DNA of 64,000 nucleotides. It comes from Gemmatimonadota bacterium. Its GTDB lineage: Bacteria > Gemmatimonadota > Gemmatimonadetes > Longimicrobiales > Gaopeijiaceae. Position 1 is the stretch's first letter; each line of letters starts with the position of its first letter. The position numbers and the translations under genes were made by a program. The DNA lies in the NCBI GenBank assembly GCA_022822325.1, contig JAJEBW010000045.1, forward strand, positions 1 to 64,000, written 5' to 3'. Of this stretch, positions 52,619-64,000 are shown piece by piece. The notes beneath the pieces are model-generated. The model searched no databases and was not told the origin of the DNA. It was given only the letters and a program-made list of their open reading frames with translations.

Positions 52619-53722
52619 ATGCCGTTGCAACGAACGCCGCTTCACGACGCTCATCTCGCTCTGGGGGCCCGCATGGTTCCCTTTGCGGGCTTCGCCATGC
52701 CGATCCAATACCCGCGCGGAATCCGGGCCGAACACGCGGCCGTGAGGACCGCGGCGGGGCTCTTCGACGTGTCGCACATGGGCGAGTTCACCGTGCACGG
52801 GGCGGAGGCGGAGGGCTTCCTCCAACGCCTGACGGTCAACGACGTGTCGCGGATCGTTCCGGGGCAGGCGCAGTATTCGGCGTTCTGCAACGAGGCGGGC
52901 CGGGTGCTCGACGACCTGCTCGTCTACCGCTTCGCGGACCGCTTCATGGTTGTGGTGAACGCATCCAACCGCGAGAAGGATCTGGATTGGGCGCTGGGGC
53001 ACGCCGCCGGATTCGAGGTCGAGATCTCCGACGACTCGGACGACACCGCCCTGATCGCGCTGCAGGGGCCGAAGAGCCAGGAAATTCTCGCGCCGCTCGC
53101 CGATTCCGATCTCGATGGAATCGGGTACTACCGCTTTGCGGAGGGCGAGGTGGCGGGGGTGGGGGGCGTCGTCAGCCGGACCGGGTACACCGGGGAAGAC
53201 GGCTTCGAGCTCTACCTCCCGGCCACCGCCGCCGCACAGGTCTGGAACGCCCTGATTCGGGCCGGCGAACCCCACGGCCTCGTCCCGGCCGGCCTGGGCG
53301 CGCGCGACTCCCTCCGCCTCGAGGTCGGCTACGCCCTCTACGGCAACGATCTCGACGAAGACCACAGCGCGCTCGAATCCGGCCTCGGGTGGATCGTCAG
53401 GATGGACGCGGGCGACTTCATCGGCCGCGCGGCGCTCGCGGCGGAGAAGGCGCGGGGCGTGGAACGTCGTCTTGCCGGAATCCGCCTCACCGAACGCGGT
53501 TTCCCCCGGCCCGGCTACCCCATCGTCCACGATGGCGAGGAGGTCGGCGCCGTCACCTCGGGGGTGGCCAGCCCCACCCTGGGCGACGGCATCGCGCTCG
53601 GCTACCTCCCCGCCGCTCTGGCGCGGCCGGGGACCGGGATCGGGATTCGCATCCGGAACCGCATCGTCGCCGGGCGCACCGAGCGTCCTCCCTTCTACGC
53701 CGGGGGCTCGATCCGGAGGTAA
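52619..53722 (+). CDS. gcvT: Aminomethyltransferase (glycine cleavage T protein)
   Basis: A 367-residue folate-dependent enzyme that releases ammonia from the aminomethylated H protein. Family blocks: RTPLHDAHLALGARMVPFAGFAMPIQY, GLFDVSHMGEF, QYSAFCNEAGRVLDDLLVYR, NASNREKDLDW, GYTGEDGFELYLP, and the folate-binding GLGARDSLRLEVGYALYGNDLDED. No gcvH or gcvP is adjacent. It is followed after 26 bp by the sigma54 activator gene. Confidence 0.95.
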   Translation: MPLQRTPLHDAHLALGARMVPFAGFAMPIQYPRGIRAEHAAVRTAAGLFDVSHMGEFTVHGAEAEGFLQRLTVNDVSRIVPGQAQYSAFCNEAGRVLDDLLVYRFADRFMVVVNASNREKDLDWALGHAAGFEVEISDDSDDTALIALQGPKSQEILAPLADSDLDGIGYYRFAEGEVAGVGGVVSRTGYTGEDGFELYLPATAAAQVWNALIRAGEPHGLVPAGLGARDSLRLEVGYALYGNDLDEDHSALESGLGWIVRMDAGDFIGRAALAAEKARGVERRLAGIRLTERGFPRPGYPIVHDGEEVGAVTSGVASPTLGDGIALGYLPAALARPGTGIGIRIRNRIVAGRTERPPFYAGGSIRR

Positions 53723-53748
53723 ACGGACCCGTCCGGGAGTGGGACGCC

Positions 53749-55458
<1,710 letters not shown>

Positions 55459-56116
55459 CGCAGACGACGACGCCCGGCTTCGCTCCGGCGCTGTATTCGC
55501 TGCTCTTTCTCGCTGTTCCTTCGGGTGCGTTGCCCCCGGGCCCGTTCGGCCTCCACGCGGCGCAACACCTCCGTCCACGACCCGTCCTCTTCGCCGCGGT
55601 AGGACACGACGAGGTCGCGCGCGAGGTCAACCGATTCGCCAAAGGCGTAGACGGCCATCGCGCTTTCCTGCTGGGCCAGGAGTCGCGTTCCCCAGCCGGG
55701 GGTGATCGCGCGGATCGCCGCCGGGCGTTCGCGCAACCCTCGCGAGACGATCAGCAACTCGTCGGGATGGAAGGCCCGGTCCCCCTCCACGCTGGAGAAG
55801 GTCACCAGGAAGAGAACCGCCCCTTCGGCCGCGCCCTCGGGACGGTATGCCTCGGCAATGCGCTCCAGCCGCTGCCTGGCGTCCGGCGCCGCCGCCTCCA
55901 AAACCCAACCGGCCAGCGGGGTGACCTCCACCCGCACCCCCTCCGCCATCAGCCGCAGCGAGATCTGTTCCTGCCGCAGACTTCCGCGCCCGGCCACCGG
56001 CCCGGCCACCGCCTGAATCCCCCCGGCCCCCCTCCCCGCACTGCCACCCGGTCGCGCCGCCGCCGCGCACCCCTGCAGGAGTCCGGCCACCGCCACCGCC
56101 ACGACCACCGCCGCCC

Positions 56117-56755
56117 TCACGGCTTCCCCTCCGCGCGCCCGGCCCCCGCCCGTCGCGCAGGCAGCGCCAGCAACGCCTCCATCGCCTCCAGGAGCGCGGC
56201 CGCTCCCTCGCCGGTTCGAGCCGAACTCTCGACCACCTGGTCCTCGTCCACACCCAGCGACCTCGCGGCGCGAGCCGCCGTTTCCCCTCTCTCGCGCACG
56301 CTCGGCCTCAACTTGTCCACCTTGGTCAGCGCAATCAGCGTCGGCACGGCCACCTCGGCAAGCCGGTCCATGAATTCCCGGTCCCCGTCCTTCGGCGGAT
56401 GGCGCGCGTCCACGAGGTACACCACGCCGCGCAGAGGCGCGCTCTCCGCCAGATACCAGCGAACCAGAACGCGCCACTCCTCGCGCACCCGCGCCGGCAC
56501 GCGCGCAAATCCCGATCCCGGCAGATCCACGAGGCAGAACGACCCGTTCACCCGGTAGAAGTTGAGCTCCCGCGTCTTCCCGGGCGAGGCCGAAACCCGG
56601 GCGATGCGCCGTCGCGGCCGTCCCAGCAGGCGGTTGATCAGCGACGACTTGCCCACATTCGAGCGGCCCGCAAAGGCGATCTGGGGAAGGGGAGAGGGGA
56701 AGGGCTGGCCCGGCGCGGCGATCGCCCCCGCGAACTCCACACTCCGAATCATCAT
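56117..56755 (-). CDS. engB: Ribosome biogenesis GTPase EngB (YsxC/YihA)
   Basis: A 212-residue small GTPase needed for 50S subunit maturation. Motifs: G1 GRSNVGKSSLINRLLG, the switch SASPGKTRELNFYRVN, G3 DLPGSG, G4 TKVDK, and G5 ESSARTGEG. The ATG at 56755 is preceded by GGAGGGAT at 8 bp; an upstream in-frame ATG at 56794 lacks a site. It lies 48 bp after lon, an arrangement seen in many bacteria. Confidence 0.93.
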   Translation of the reverse strand: MMIRSVEFAGAIAAPGQPFPSPLPQIAFAGRSNVGKSSLINRLLGRPRRRIARVSASPGKTRELNFYRVNGSFCLVDLPGSGFARVPARVREEWRVLVRWYLAESAPLRGVVYLVDARHPPKDGDREFMDRLAEVAVPTLIALTKVDKLRPSVRERGETAARAARSLGVDEDQVVESSARTGEGAAALLEAMEALLALPARRAGAGRAEGKP

Positions 56756-56803
56756 GGCCGTGGATCCCTCCGGCGGACCGGGATGGACGCGCACACCGGA
56801 TTC

Positions 56804-59218
56804 TCAGCTCACCAGAAAGCGCTTGCCCGTCTCGCCGGGATCGTCGTCTCGCGCGACGGGCTCCTCCCGGGAAACCAGCGCTTCCCGCAGCACCTGGTCC
56901 ATCGTCTCCACCGTCACGATCTCCACCCGCTTCCGCACCTCGCCGGGAATCCTCTCGGTGTCCACCGCGTTGGCCGCCGGCATCAGCATCCGCCGGATCC
57001 CGCTGCGCCGCGCCGCCACCGCCTTCTCCTTGATCCCTCCGACTCCGAGCACTCGGCCCCGCAGCGTGATTTCGCCGGTCATCGCGAGGTCGGCCCGGGT
57101 GGGGGTGTCGGTCAGCGCCGAGATCAGGGCGACCGCGATCGTGATTCCCGCCGACGGTCCGTCCTTCGGGGTCGCGCCCTCGGGGATATGAATGTGGATG
57201 TCCAGCTCGCGATGAAAGCGCGGATCCAGGCCGAGCCAACGGGCGCGCGAACGGGCGTAGGTCACCGCCGCAAAGGCCGATTCCTTCATCACCTCGCCAA
57301 GGGTGCCGGTCAACTGAATCCGCCCGGTCCCGGGAACCGCCGCCACCTCCACCTCCAGAACCTCGCCGCCCGCCGATGTCCAGGCCAGCCCGCAGGCGAT
57401 TCCGGCGCGGTCGGTTCCTTCCTCCCGGCGCTGCGGATGATAGCTCGGCGGACCCAGGAGCGCGGCCAGCTCTCCCGCCTCCACGCACCCGCCCGCCGCC
57501 GGCTCCTGGAGCTCGGTCACTCTTCGGGCCAGCTTGCGGGCCACCCGCGAGAGACGCCGCTCAAGCTCGCGCACCCCCGCCTCGCGCGTGTAGGCGGCCA
57601 CAATGCGATCGATCGCCTCGTCGGAGATCCCCGGATCGCGAGCTCCCAGGCCGTGGCGCTCGACCTGCCGGGGCCAGAGAAAGCGCCGCGCAATCACCCG
57701 CTTTTCGGTGTCCAGATAGCCCGGCAAACGGATCACCTCCATTCGGTCGCGCAGCGGCTCGGGGATCCCGCCCAGGGTGTTGGCGGTGGCGATGAAGAGG
57801 ACGTGGGAGAGATCGAACTCCAGCTCCAGGTAGTGGTCGGTGAAGCTCCGGTTCTGCTCGGGGTCGAGGACCTCGAGGAGCGCGGCGCCGGGATCTCCCT
57901 GGAAGTTCCCGGCCAGCTTGTCCAGCTCGTCCAGCAGGAAGACCGGATTGCGCGAAGCTCCCCGGCGCATTCCCTGGAGGATCCGCCCCGGAAGGGCGCC
58001 GACATAGGTCCGGCGGTGCCCCCGGATCTCGGCCTCGTCGCGCACCCCGCCCAGACTGACCCGCACGAAGCTCCGCTCCAGGCAGCGGGCGATGCTCCGG
58101 CCCAGCGAGGTCTTGCCGACCCCGGGCGGACCGACCAGGCAGAGGATCGGCCCCTGCATCCGTCCCACCAGCGAGAGCACGGCGATATGGTCGAGGATGC
58201 GGTCCTTGACTTCGTCCAGTCCGTAGTGCGCGGCCTCCAGGATGCGCGCGGCCTCGCGGGTGTCGAGGCGGTCGCGGGTCTCGGTCTTCCAGGGAAGGGC
58301 CAGGATCCAGTCCAGATAGGTCCGAATGACCGACGCCTCCGGCGCGACCGGGTTCATCCCGCGCAGCCGCGCGAACTCCCGCTTTGCCCGCCTCCGCGTT
58401 CGGGGCGGCAGCGACGCCCGCTCGATCGCCGTCTCCAGCTCCACCCACTCCGGATCGGGGGCCGGACCTCGGGGAAAGAGCGGATCGGGGCGCGGCAGGG
58501 ATTCCTCGTCCTCCTCCGGGTCTCCGAAGATGCCAAGCTGCCGGTCCAGCCGGTCCTCGATCCTGAGCAGCTCCAGCTCGCGCAGCAGGAGCGCGTCCAG
58601 CATCTCGAAACGGCTCTGCACCTCGGTGGTTTCCAGCAGCTCCTGCTTCTCGGAACCGGGAACCTGAAGGTGGCCGGCGATGATATGGGAGATGCGGACG
58701 CGGTCGCTGATCTCGGCCAGTAGCGAGGGCACCTCCTTCGGAATCTGTTCGCAGAGGATCGCATAGCGCTCGAAGAGCCGGGTGGTCTCGGCGGCGCGTG
58801 CCCGCAGGGTCGAATCGAGGCTGGTCCCCGTCTCGCACTCGTGGGTGGCGAGCAGGGCGACGCGAGCGCGAAATCCCCCGCCCGACGGGACATGCCGGAC
58901 CACCTTCGCCCGGCCCAGCCCCTCGAGAACGACCCGCGTCGTGCCATCGGCCAGGTGCGCGAGCTGCACGATCCTCACCACGGTGCCGACCCCGTAGAGA
59001 TCGCTCCACGCCGGATCTTCGGTTGCGGGATCCCTCTGGGTGAGCAACAGCGCCACCCGGCCATTGGCCTCGGCGTCCTCCAGCGCCGCGACCGAGGGTT
59101 GCCGGCCGATCAGCAGCGGCAACACCATGTACGGAAAGAAGACCAGGTCGCGCAGAGCGATGACCGGAAGCTCGGCTGGTATCTCGCAGGAGCCGTCGAT
59201 CCGGCGCAAGGTAGCCAT
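56804..59218 (-). CDS. lon: ATP-dependent protease Lon
   Basis: An 804-residue AAA+ serine protease. The N-terminal LonN domain begins ELPVIALRDLVFFPYMVLPLLIGR; a coiled middle region follows; Walker A GPPGVGKT is at about 362-369; GGVRDEAEIRGHRRTYVGALPGRI follows; and the Ser-Lys dyad region has PKDGPSAGIT with Ser at about 689 and GGIKEKAVAARR with the Lys. It degrades misfolded and regulatory proteins in the cytoplasm. The start at 59218 avoids overlapping clpX; an upstream in-frame GTG/ATG at 59299 would overlap it by 67 bp. Confidence 0.95.
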   Translation of the reverse strand: MATLRRIDGSCEIPAELPVIALRDLVFFPYMVLPLLIGRQPSVAALEDAEANGRVALLLTQRDPATEDPAWSDLYGVGTVVRIVQLAHLADGTTRVVLEGLGRAKVVRHVPSGGGFRARVALLATHECETGTSLDSTLRARAAETTRLFERYAILCEQIPKEVPSLLAEISDRVRISHIIAGHLQVPGSEKQELLETTEVQSRFEMLDALLLRELELLRIEDRLDRQLGIFGDPEEDEESLPRPDPLFPRGPAPDPEWVELETAIERASLPPRTRRRAKREFARLRGMNPVAPEASVIRTYLDWILALPWKTETRDRLDTREAARILEAAHYGLDEVKDRILDHIAVLSLVGRMQGPILCLVGPPGVGKTSLGRSIARCLERSFVRVSLGGVRDEAEIRGHRRTYVGALPGRILQGMRRGASRNPVFLLDELDKLAGNFQGDPGAALLEVLDPEQNRSFTDHYLELEFDLSHVLFIATANTLGGIPEPLRDRMEVIRLPGYLDTEKRVIARRFLWPRQVERHGLGARDPGISDEAIDRIVAAYTREAGVRELERRLSRVARKLARRVTELQEPAAGGCVEAGELAALLGPPSYHPQRREEGTDRAGIACGLAWTSAGGEVLEVEVAAVPGTGRIQLTGTLGEVMKESAFAAVTYARSRARWLGLDPRFHRELDIHIHIPEGATPKDGPSAGITIAVALISALTDTPTRADLAMTGEITLRGRVLGVGGIKEKAVAARRSGIRRMLMPAANAVDTERIPGEVRKRVEIVTVETMDQVLREALVSREEPVARDDDPGETGKRFLVS

Positions 59219-59232
59219 CGGCCGCCCGGCGG

Positions 59233-60504
59233 CTACGCTTCCTTCCGTTGCGCTTCCGGACGGAGGACCAGGAGGGGCGGGACGCGACCGCGGGCGCACT
59301 CCGGAGGCACCACCACCTCCCGCACATCGTTGCGGGAAGGCAACTCGAACATCACATCGCGCATGATTCGCTCCATGACCGCCCGCAGCCCTCTCGCCCC
59401 CGTGCCGCGCCGCATCGTCCGCCGCGCAATCTCGCGGAGCGCGCCCGGATCGAAGGTCAGGCCGATCCCCTCAAGCTCGAACATCGCCTCGTACTGCTTC
59501 ACCAGCGCATTGCGGGGCTCCTGCAGGATGCGCACCAGCGAGTCCTCGTCGAGCTCCTCCAGCGCCACCATCACCGGCAGCCGCCCCACCAGCTCGGGTA
59601 TCAGCCCGTAGCGCTGCAGATCCGCCGGTTCGAGCCAGTCGAGCGGATTGACCTTGTCGTCGCCGGGGCCGGGTCCGTTGCGGTTGTTGCCGTCGTCCTT
59701 CGCGACCTCGTTGCCGAAGCCGATCGCGCGCTTGCCCAGCCGGTGTTCCACGATTCTCTCCAGGCCCTCGAAGGCTCCTCCGCAGATGAAGAGAATGTTC
59801 GTGGTGTCGATCTGGATGTACTCCTGCTGCGGGTGCTTGCGCCCCCCCTGGGGTGGAGCGTTGGCCACCGTTCCCTCGAGGATCTTGAGGAGCGCCTGCT
59901 GCACCCCTTCGCCAGAGACGTCGCGGGTGATGGAGGGATTCTCCGACTTGCGCGCCACCTTGTCGAGCTCGTCGATGTATACGATTCCGCGTTCGCAATC
60001 GGCGATGTTGAAGTCGCTGGCCTGCAGGAGCCGGACCAGAATGTTCTCGACGTCCTCGCCCACATAGCCGGCCTCGGTGAGCGTGGTCGCGTCGGCGATC
60101 GTGAAGGGAACCTGGAGAACGCGCGCCAGAGTCTGCGCCAGAAGCGTCTTGCCGACCCCCGTGGGACCCACCAGCAACACATTCGACTTGTCGATCTCGA
60201 CCCCGCCGAGCTTGTCGCCCTCGTGGACGCGCTTGTAGTGATTGTAGACCGCAACCGCAAGCGATCGCTTCGCCTCCTCCTGTCCGATCACGTATTCGTC
60301 AAGGACCGCCTTGATCTCGGCCGGCTTGAGGGTCGTCGCCGGCGCCGCCCGGGTTTCGCGTTCCTCCTCCTCGGCGAGGATCTCGTTGCAGAGCAGAACG
60401 CACTCGTCGCAGATGTAGACCGAGGGGCCGGAAATGAACTTCCGAACCGCCTCCTTGGACTTTCCGCAGAAGCTGCAGCGAAGGTGATTGTCAGCGGGCG
60501 ACAT
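59233..60504 (-). CDS. clpX: ATP-dependent Clp protease ATPase subunit ClpX
   Basis: A 423-residue AAA+ unfoldase. The zinc-binding domain has Cys10, Cys13, Cys32 and Cys35 (CSFCGK...[10 protein letters not shown]). Walker A GPTGVGKT, pore loop [10 protein letters not shown], Walker [13 protein letters not shown], and the [11 protein letters not shown]-type sensor segment [19 protein letters not shown] are present. An IGFGNEVAK loop (ClpP-binding IGF) is visible. An AAGGAG site precedes the ATG, which lies inside the end of clpP. Confidence 0.96.
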   Translation of the reverse strand: MSPADNHLRCSFCGKSKEAVRKFISGPSVYICDECVLLCNEILAEEEERETRAAPATTLKPAEIKAVLDEYVIGQEEAKRSLAVAVYNHYKRVHEGDKLGGVEIDKSNVLLVGPTGVGKTLLAQTLARVLQVPFTIADATTLTEAGYVGEDVENILVRLLQASDFNIADCERGIVYIDELDKVARKSENPSITRDVSGEGVQQALLKILEGTVANAPPQGGRKHPQQEYIQIDTTNILFICGGAFEGLERIVEHRLGKRAIGFGNEVAKDDGNNRNGPGPGDDKVNPLDWLEPADLQRYGLIPELVGRLPVMVALEELDEDSLVRILQEPRNALVKQYEAMFELEGIGLTFDPGALREIARRTMRRGTGARGLRAVMERIMRDVMFELPSRNDVREVVVPPECARGRVPPLLVLRPEAQRKEA

Positions 60505-61123
60505 GGGGGTTCTCCTTTCCGCGGGCCGCCGCGATCTCGTTCTCCCTCTCCAGCACCCGGTCGACGAGTCCGTAGGCCACCGCCTCCTCGGCGCTCATCC
60601 AGCGGTCGCGGTCCACATCGGCGTTGATTCGCTCGACCGATTGCCCGGTGGTGGCGGCCAGAATCGCGTTGAGACGTTCGCGCGTGCCCAGAACCTCGCG
60701 CGCGGCGATCTCGATGTCGGCGGCGGTGCCCCGGTACCCCGACGACGGCTGGTGAAGCATGACCCGCGCATTGGGCAGGACATTGCGCTTCCCGCGGGCC
60801 CCGGCCGAAAGGAGAAGGGCTCCCATCGAGGCGGCCATTCCCACGCAATAGGTCGCCACCGAGGCGCGCAGATGGTTGATCGTGTCGTAGAGGGCCAGAC
60901 CGGCGTAGACGCTTCCGCCGGGCGAGTTTATGTAGAGATGAATGTCGCGTTCGGGGTCGTCGGCGTCGAGGAAGAGCATCTGGGCCACGACGATGTTCGC
61001 GACCTGGTCGTTGACCTCGGTGCCCAGAAAGACGATCCGGTCCATGAGCAGGCGGCTGAAGATGTCGTAGCTGCGTTCGCCGCGGTTCGTTCGTTCGATG
61101 ACATAGGGGGGATAGGTTGACAC
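60491..61123 (-). CDS. clpP: ATP-dependent Clp protease proteolytic subunit ClpP
   Basis: A 210-residue serine protease subunit forming the tetradecameric chamber. Catalytic Ser99 lies in [14 protein letters not shown] and His124 in [11 protein letters not shown] (25-residue spacing as in E. coli), with the Asp in the [20 protein letters not shown] segment. The N-terminus [27 protein letters not shown] is typical. The start is a GTG at 61123, with GGAG upstream inside the end of tig. Overlaps clpX by 14 bp. Confidence 0.96.
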   Translation of the reverse strand: MSTYPPYVIERTNRGERSYDIFSRLLMDRIVFLGTEVNDQVANIVVAQMLFLDADDPERDIHLYINSPGGSVYAGLALYDTINHLRASVATYCVGMAASMGALLLSAGARGKRNVLPNARVMLHQPSSGYRGTAADIEIAAREVLGTRERLNAILAATTGQSVERINADVDRDRWMSAEEAVAYGLVDRVLERENEIAAARGKENPHVAR

Positions 61124-61127
61124 GCGT

Positions 61128-62435
61128 CTAGTCTCCGGTCGGGTGTATTCCGGTCGGCGGGCCTTCCGTCGCGGCCGGAGCCGCCTGCGTGATCCGGGAC
61201 TTCTCCTTGAGGAATCCGAAGAGCCGGTCGTCGGTGATCCGGCTCCAGATCCGTTCCAGATCCCCGGATCGCTTCATTTGCGCCCGCATCGCGGAGGGTG
61301 ATTCGCCGGCCCGCTCGGCGATCGCGCGAACCACCTCCTCCACCTTGCTCTTCGGTGCGCGCAGCTCGTGCTCGTCGAGAATCCTCTCAATGAGAAGATC
61401 CTGGCGGAGAGCGTGCTCCGCGGCGGGGCGGAGGCCCTTGCGCAGCTTTTCCTCCGCGCCGGGTTCCAATTCCCTGGAGTTGTCCGCAAAGATCCGGTCC
61501 AGGCGCTCGTCGACCAGCGCGTCGGGCACATCGAAGGGGTTGGCTTCCACGACCAGATCGACGAGACGCCGCCGCAGCTCCTGCTCGGCCCGCGCCTCGG
61601 CCTCGTGCGCCAGCTTCGCTCCCAGGAAGGCGCGCAAACTCTCGAGGTCGTCGGCATCGGAGACCGTCCGCGCGAAGTCGTCGTCCAGCGGCGGGAGCGC
61701 CGCCACGCGCCTCGACGCCAACTCGATCAGAAGGCGGTGCCGCGTCCCGGCGCGTTCGGGGTCGGGGTGATCGTCGGGGAAGGCAACGTCGAACTCCCCC
61801 GCTTCCCCAGGCTCAAGGGTCCGAATCGCCCGCTCGATCCCGGGCAACGCCTGATCCTCGCCGAGGAGCAGGTCGTATTCGCGGACCTCGGAGTTGGCGC
61901 CGTCGTCCTCGGTCAGCGCGGCCACCCGCACCGAGACGGAATCCCCGTCCACCGGCTTTCCCTCCTCGACCGTCCGCCACGTTGCATTCCTCCGCCGAAT
62001 GTCGTCGACAAGCTCGTCGAGAGCGCCCGCCGGAACCTCGGCGGCCGGCTGTTCAACCTGGAAGCCCCCCAGTCGCTCCAGCGGGATCTCGGGCAGCGCC
62101 TCGAAGGTTGCGTTGAAGGTGAGAGCGGTGGCCTCGTCCTCGCCCGCATTCAGATCGTTCAGATGGACCTGCGAAACCGGGGTCAGCCCCTCGGCGGCAA
62201 TCGCTTCTTCGCTCGCCTCGCTGGCGACGCGCTTGCAGGTCTCGTCAAAGATCTCGCGTCCGTACTGGCGCATCACGACGCCCGCCGGGATGCGGCCCTT
62301 GCGGAACCCCTTGAGCCGGACCCGTCCCATGAACTCCGCGACGACGCGGTCCCGCACCGCGGCGAAGTACTCGCTCGGCACCTCCACATCGATTCTGAAG
62401 CGGCAGCGCTCGCCCCGGGTGGCGGTGAAGCGCAC
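61128..62435 (-). CDS. tig: Trigger factor (ribosome-associated chaperone)
   Basis: About 435 residues from the GTG at 62435. The N-terminal ribosome-binding domain has the signature [12 protein letters not shown]; the FKBP-type PPIase domain (about 150-245: [15 protein letters not shown] ... EFDVAFPDD) and a helical C-terminal domain follow. Trigger factor binds nascent chains at the exit tunnel. The start is set by the tRNA-Leu gene only about 50 bp upstream and by the usual length of about 430. It opens the tig-clpP-clpX-lon cluster. Confidence 0.93.
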   Translation of the reverse strand: MRFTATRGERCRFRIDVEVPSEYFAAVRDRVVAEFMGRVRLKGFRKGRIPAGVVMRQYGREIFDETCKRVASEASEEAIAAEGLTPVSQVHLNDLNAGEDEATALTFNATFEALPEIPLERLGGFQVEQPAAEVPAGALDELVDDIRRRNATWRTVEEGKPVDGDSVSVRVAALTEDDGANSEVREYDLLLGEDQALPGIERAIRTLEPGEAGEFDVAFPDDHPDPERAGTRHRLLIELASRRVAALPPLDDDFARTVSDADDLESLRAFLGAKLAHEAEARAEQELRRRLVDLVVEANPFDVPDALVDERLDRIFADNSRELEPGAEEKLRKGLRPAAEHALRQDLLIERILDEHELRAPKSKVEEVVRAIAERAGESPSAMRAQMKRSGDLERIWSRITDDRLFGFLKEKSRITQAAPAATEGPPTGIHPTGD

Positions 62436-62483
62436 CGCGCCGGGACCCCGGTCCCGCGCCGGCCGGCTCACCGGGCGGGTCCG

Positions 62484-62569
<86 letters not shown>

Positions 62570-62680
62570 TCCTGATCCATGAACAAAACCGCGCCCCGGG
62601 AGAGTTCCCGGCGGAATCCCTCCGCCGCGGGGCCCAAGGGGCAAATCGCAAAAGTAAGGTAACCCCTGCCGGGAATTGCG

Positions 62681-62720
62681 AAGGCCGCTGCGCCGCGAGG
62701 AATCGCGGCGCAGCGGCCTT
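62681..62720. terminator. Strong hairpin, probable terminator of the HtrA gene
   Basis: A perfect 18-bp inverted repeat, AAGGCCGCTGCGCCGCGA (62681-62698) and its complement (62703-62720), with a four-base loop, 22 bp past the stop of the minus-strand protease gene. No T-run follows beyond the TT of the stem, so it may act as a bidirectional stem-loop or need Rho. The rest of the 173-bp gap to the tRNA contains nothing else that I recognise. Confidence 0.6.
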
Positions 62721-62742
62721 CTGGCCCGAAAAGCGGGCGTCC

Positions 62743-64000
62743 CTACCTTGGAACGCGAATCGCGTAGAGTCTGGATTGCCACACGGGCGGATCGGAGGGC
62801 GTCGGGCTCGGTTGCGGACAGGTGGCCGTCACCCCGACCACCTCTCCGGCGCCCACCGCGTCCAGGGCGTCGCGCAGATCGTCTTCGTCTTCCACCGGGG
62901 CGTCGCCGACCTCGGTGATCACGCACCGCTGCCTGATTCCCCGTCGTTCGGCCGGTCCATTCGGCTGAAGCTCGGCCACCGCCACCCCGCCGGCGCTCGG
63001 AAGCCGGAGCTGCTCGGCCAACTCCGGGGTGACCTCGACCACATCGACGATCCCGATCTTGTCGGCCGTTCGGGAGAACCGCGCAGGCGCCCGCGCCACC
63101 TCGTCGGCCACCGGCAGCTCTCGCAGCTCGACCGTGACCTCGCGCGCCCGGCCCTCGCGGTAAATGCTGATCCGCGCCCGGTCCCCCGGCGACCTCAGCG
63201 CGATCTTGTGCTGGAGATCGTTGCCGGAACGCACCCGTTCCCCATCCACCTCGCGAATCACGTCGTTCATACGGATGCCCGCGTCCTCGGCCGCCGCCCC
63301 CCGCGTCACGTCCCTCACGATCGCGCCCCCCACATCGGGCAGATCCTGGAGCTCGGCCATCTCCATGTCGATCGTCTCCACGCTGACGCCGAGGTAGGCT
63401 CTGCGGACCCGGCCGTAGGCGATCAGGTCGTCCATCACCCGGTGCGCCAGATCGATCGGAATCGCGAAGCCATAGCCCTGGTACACGCCGGTGCGGCTCA
63501 CGATCGCGGAGTTGATTCCGATCACCTGGCCGCGCAGATTGACCATCGGTCCCCCGGAGTTCCCCGAGTTGATGACCGCGTCGGTCTGAATGTAGTCCTC
63601 GATGGCACGGCCCCGGTCCTCCTGCTCAAGGGTCTGGTTGATCAGGTTGAGGGAACGCCCGACCGCCGAGACGATCCCGGCGGTGACGGTGTAGTCGAGG
63701 CTGGCGCTGCCGGTCAGCCCCGGATTGCCGATCGCGAGAACCCATTCCCCCACCCGCACCTCCGCCGACGACCCCAGCGCGGCCACCGGAAGATTCGCGC
63801 CGTCCTCGATCCGGATGACGGCGATGTCGGTCGTGGGGTCGGTCCCGACGATCTCGGCCGCGAAGTTGCGCCCGTCGAGCAGCCAGACGGTGATCTCCTC
63901 GGCGTCTTCGACCACATGGTTGTTCGTCAGCACATAGCCGTCCTCGGAGAGGATGAAGCCGCTGCCCCCGCTGATCCGCGGCGCATCGGCGCGGGGCGCG
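62743..64000 (-). CDS. HtrA/DegP-type serine protease (5' end outside window)
   Basis: Partial; the frame runs from beyond 64000 to the stop at 62743, at least 418 residues. The trypsin-like catalytic triad is visible: His in LTNNHVVED, Asp in TTDIAVIRI, Ser in NSGNSGGPM. Two PDZ domains follow: GVSVETIDMEMAEL...GAAAEDAGIRMNDVIREVDGERV, and a C-terminal VDVVEVTPELAEQLRLPSAGGVAVAELQPNGPAERRGI. Periplasmic quality-control proteases of this family degrade misfolded envelope proteins. The signal peptide lies outside the window. Confidence 0.93.
   Translation of the reverse strand, partial: APRADAPRISGGSGFILSEDGYVLTNNHVVEDAEEITVWLLDGRNFAAEIVGTDPTTDIAVIRIEDGANLPVAALGSSAEVRVGEWVLAIGNPGLTGSASLDYTVTAGIVSAVGRSLNLINQTLEQEDRGRAIEDYIQTDAVINSGNSGGPMVNLRGQVIGINSAIVSRTGVYQGYGFAIPIDLAHRVMDDLIAYGRVRRAYLGVSVETIDMEMAELQDLPDVGGAIVRDVTRGAAAEDAGIRMNDVIREVDGERVRSGNDLQHKIALRSPGDRARISIYREGRAREVTVELRELPVADEVARAPARFSRTADKIGIVDVVEVTPELAEQLRLPSAGGVAVAELQPNGPAERRGIRQRCVITEVGDAPVEDEDDLRDALDAVGAGEVVGVTATCPQPSPTPSDPPVWQSRLYAIRVPR

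Overview
The window is about 70% GC and gene-dense, from a diderm bacterium. The gene content points to Gemmatimonadota or a close relative, inferred from family content only. The indicators are a SprA-type giant outer-membrane protein, a CBM9/DUF5916 outer-membrane protein, six-bladed propeller and FG-GAP lipoproteins, an amidohydrolase with a TolB-like propeller, LptF/LptG, and a complete type IV pilus (T4P) operon. High GC keeps most frames open, so long antisense reading frames are abundant and not informative.

Layout. 1-7033: the edge of an Rpn-type nuclease gene (minus), then exported propeller, amidohydrolase and lipoprotein genes (plus). 7230-12500 (minus): a selenoprotein gene of the UGSC family, whose in-frame UGA would be read as a stop by ordinary gene finding, its upstream partner (a thioredoxin fold fused to a large uncharacterised domain), and a DUF5916 protein. 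12707-17753: a dapF homologue (plus) convergent with a propeller gene and lptG/lptF (minus). 17982-24089: sprA. 24229-27219: a structured leader element followed by comEA-like, pilT and pilC. 27418-35743: AGCS symporter, dinB, superoxide dismutase, MarC, a LysM/LAS-peptidase-like protein, a GT2 glycosyltransferase, and a propeller-SUMF1 fusion. 36068-43577: a second copy of the leader element, a pilin, four pilin-like genes and pilM-N-O-P-Q, mostly joined by 4-bp start/stop overlaps. 43677-53722: aroC, aroK, topA, xerC, hslV, hslU, argF, gcvT. 53749-55458: a sigma54 activator with a degenerate receiver. 55413-64000 (minus): tRNA-Leu, tig-clpP-clpX-lon-engB-lipoprotein, and an HtrA protease running off the right edge.

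Themes. Three functional blocks stand out: envelope biogenesis and secretion (LptFG, SprA, T4P), protein quality control (HslUV, Trigger factor, ClpXP, Lon, HtrA), and thiol/selenol redox chemistry (the UGSC selenoprotein and its thioredoxin-fused neighbour).

The most notable observations are: (i) the recoded selenoprotein, with a SECIS hairpin whose GGUCU apical loop starts 18 nt after the UGA; (ii) a 51-nt element, 40/51 identical and with a conserved stem, upstream of both T4P/competence operons, which looks like an undescribed cis-regulatory RNA or operator; (iii) a DapF homologue with serine at both catalytic cysteine positions; (iv) a canonical EF-hand calcium loop inside the PilQ secretin.
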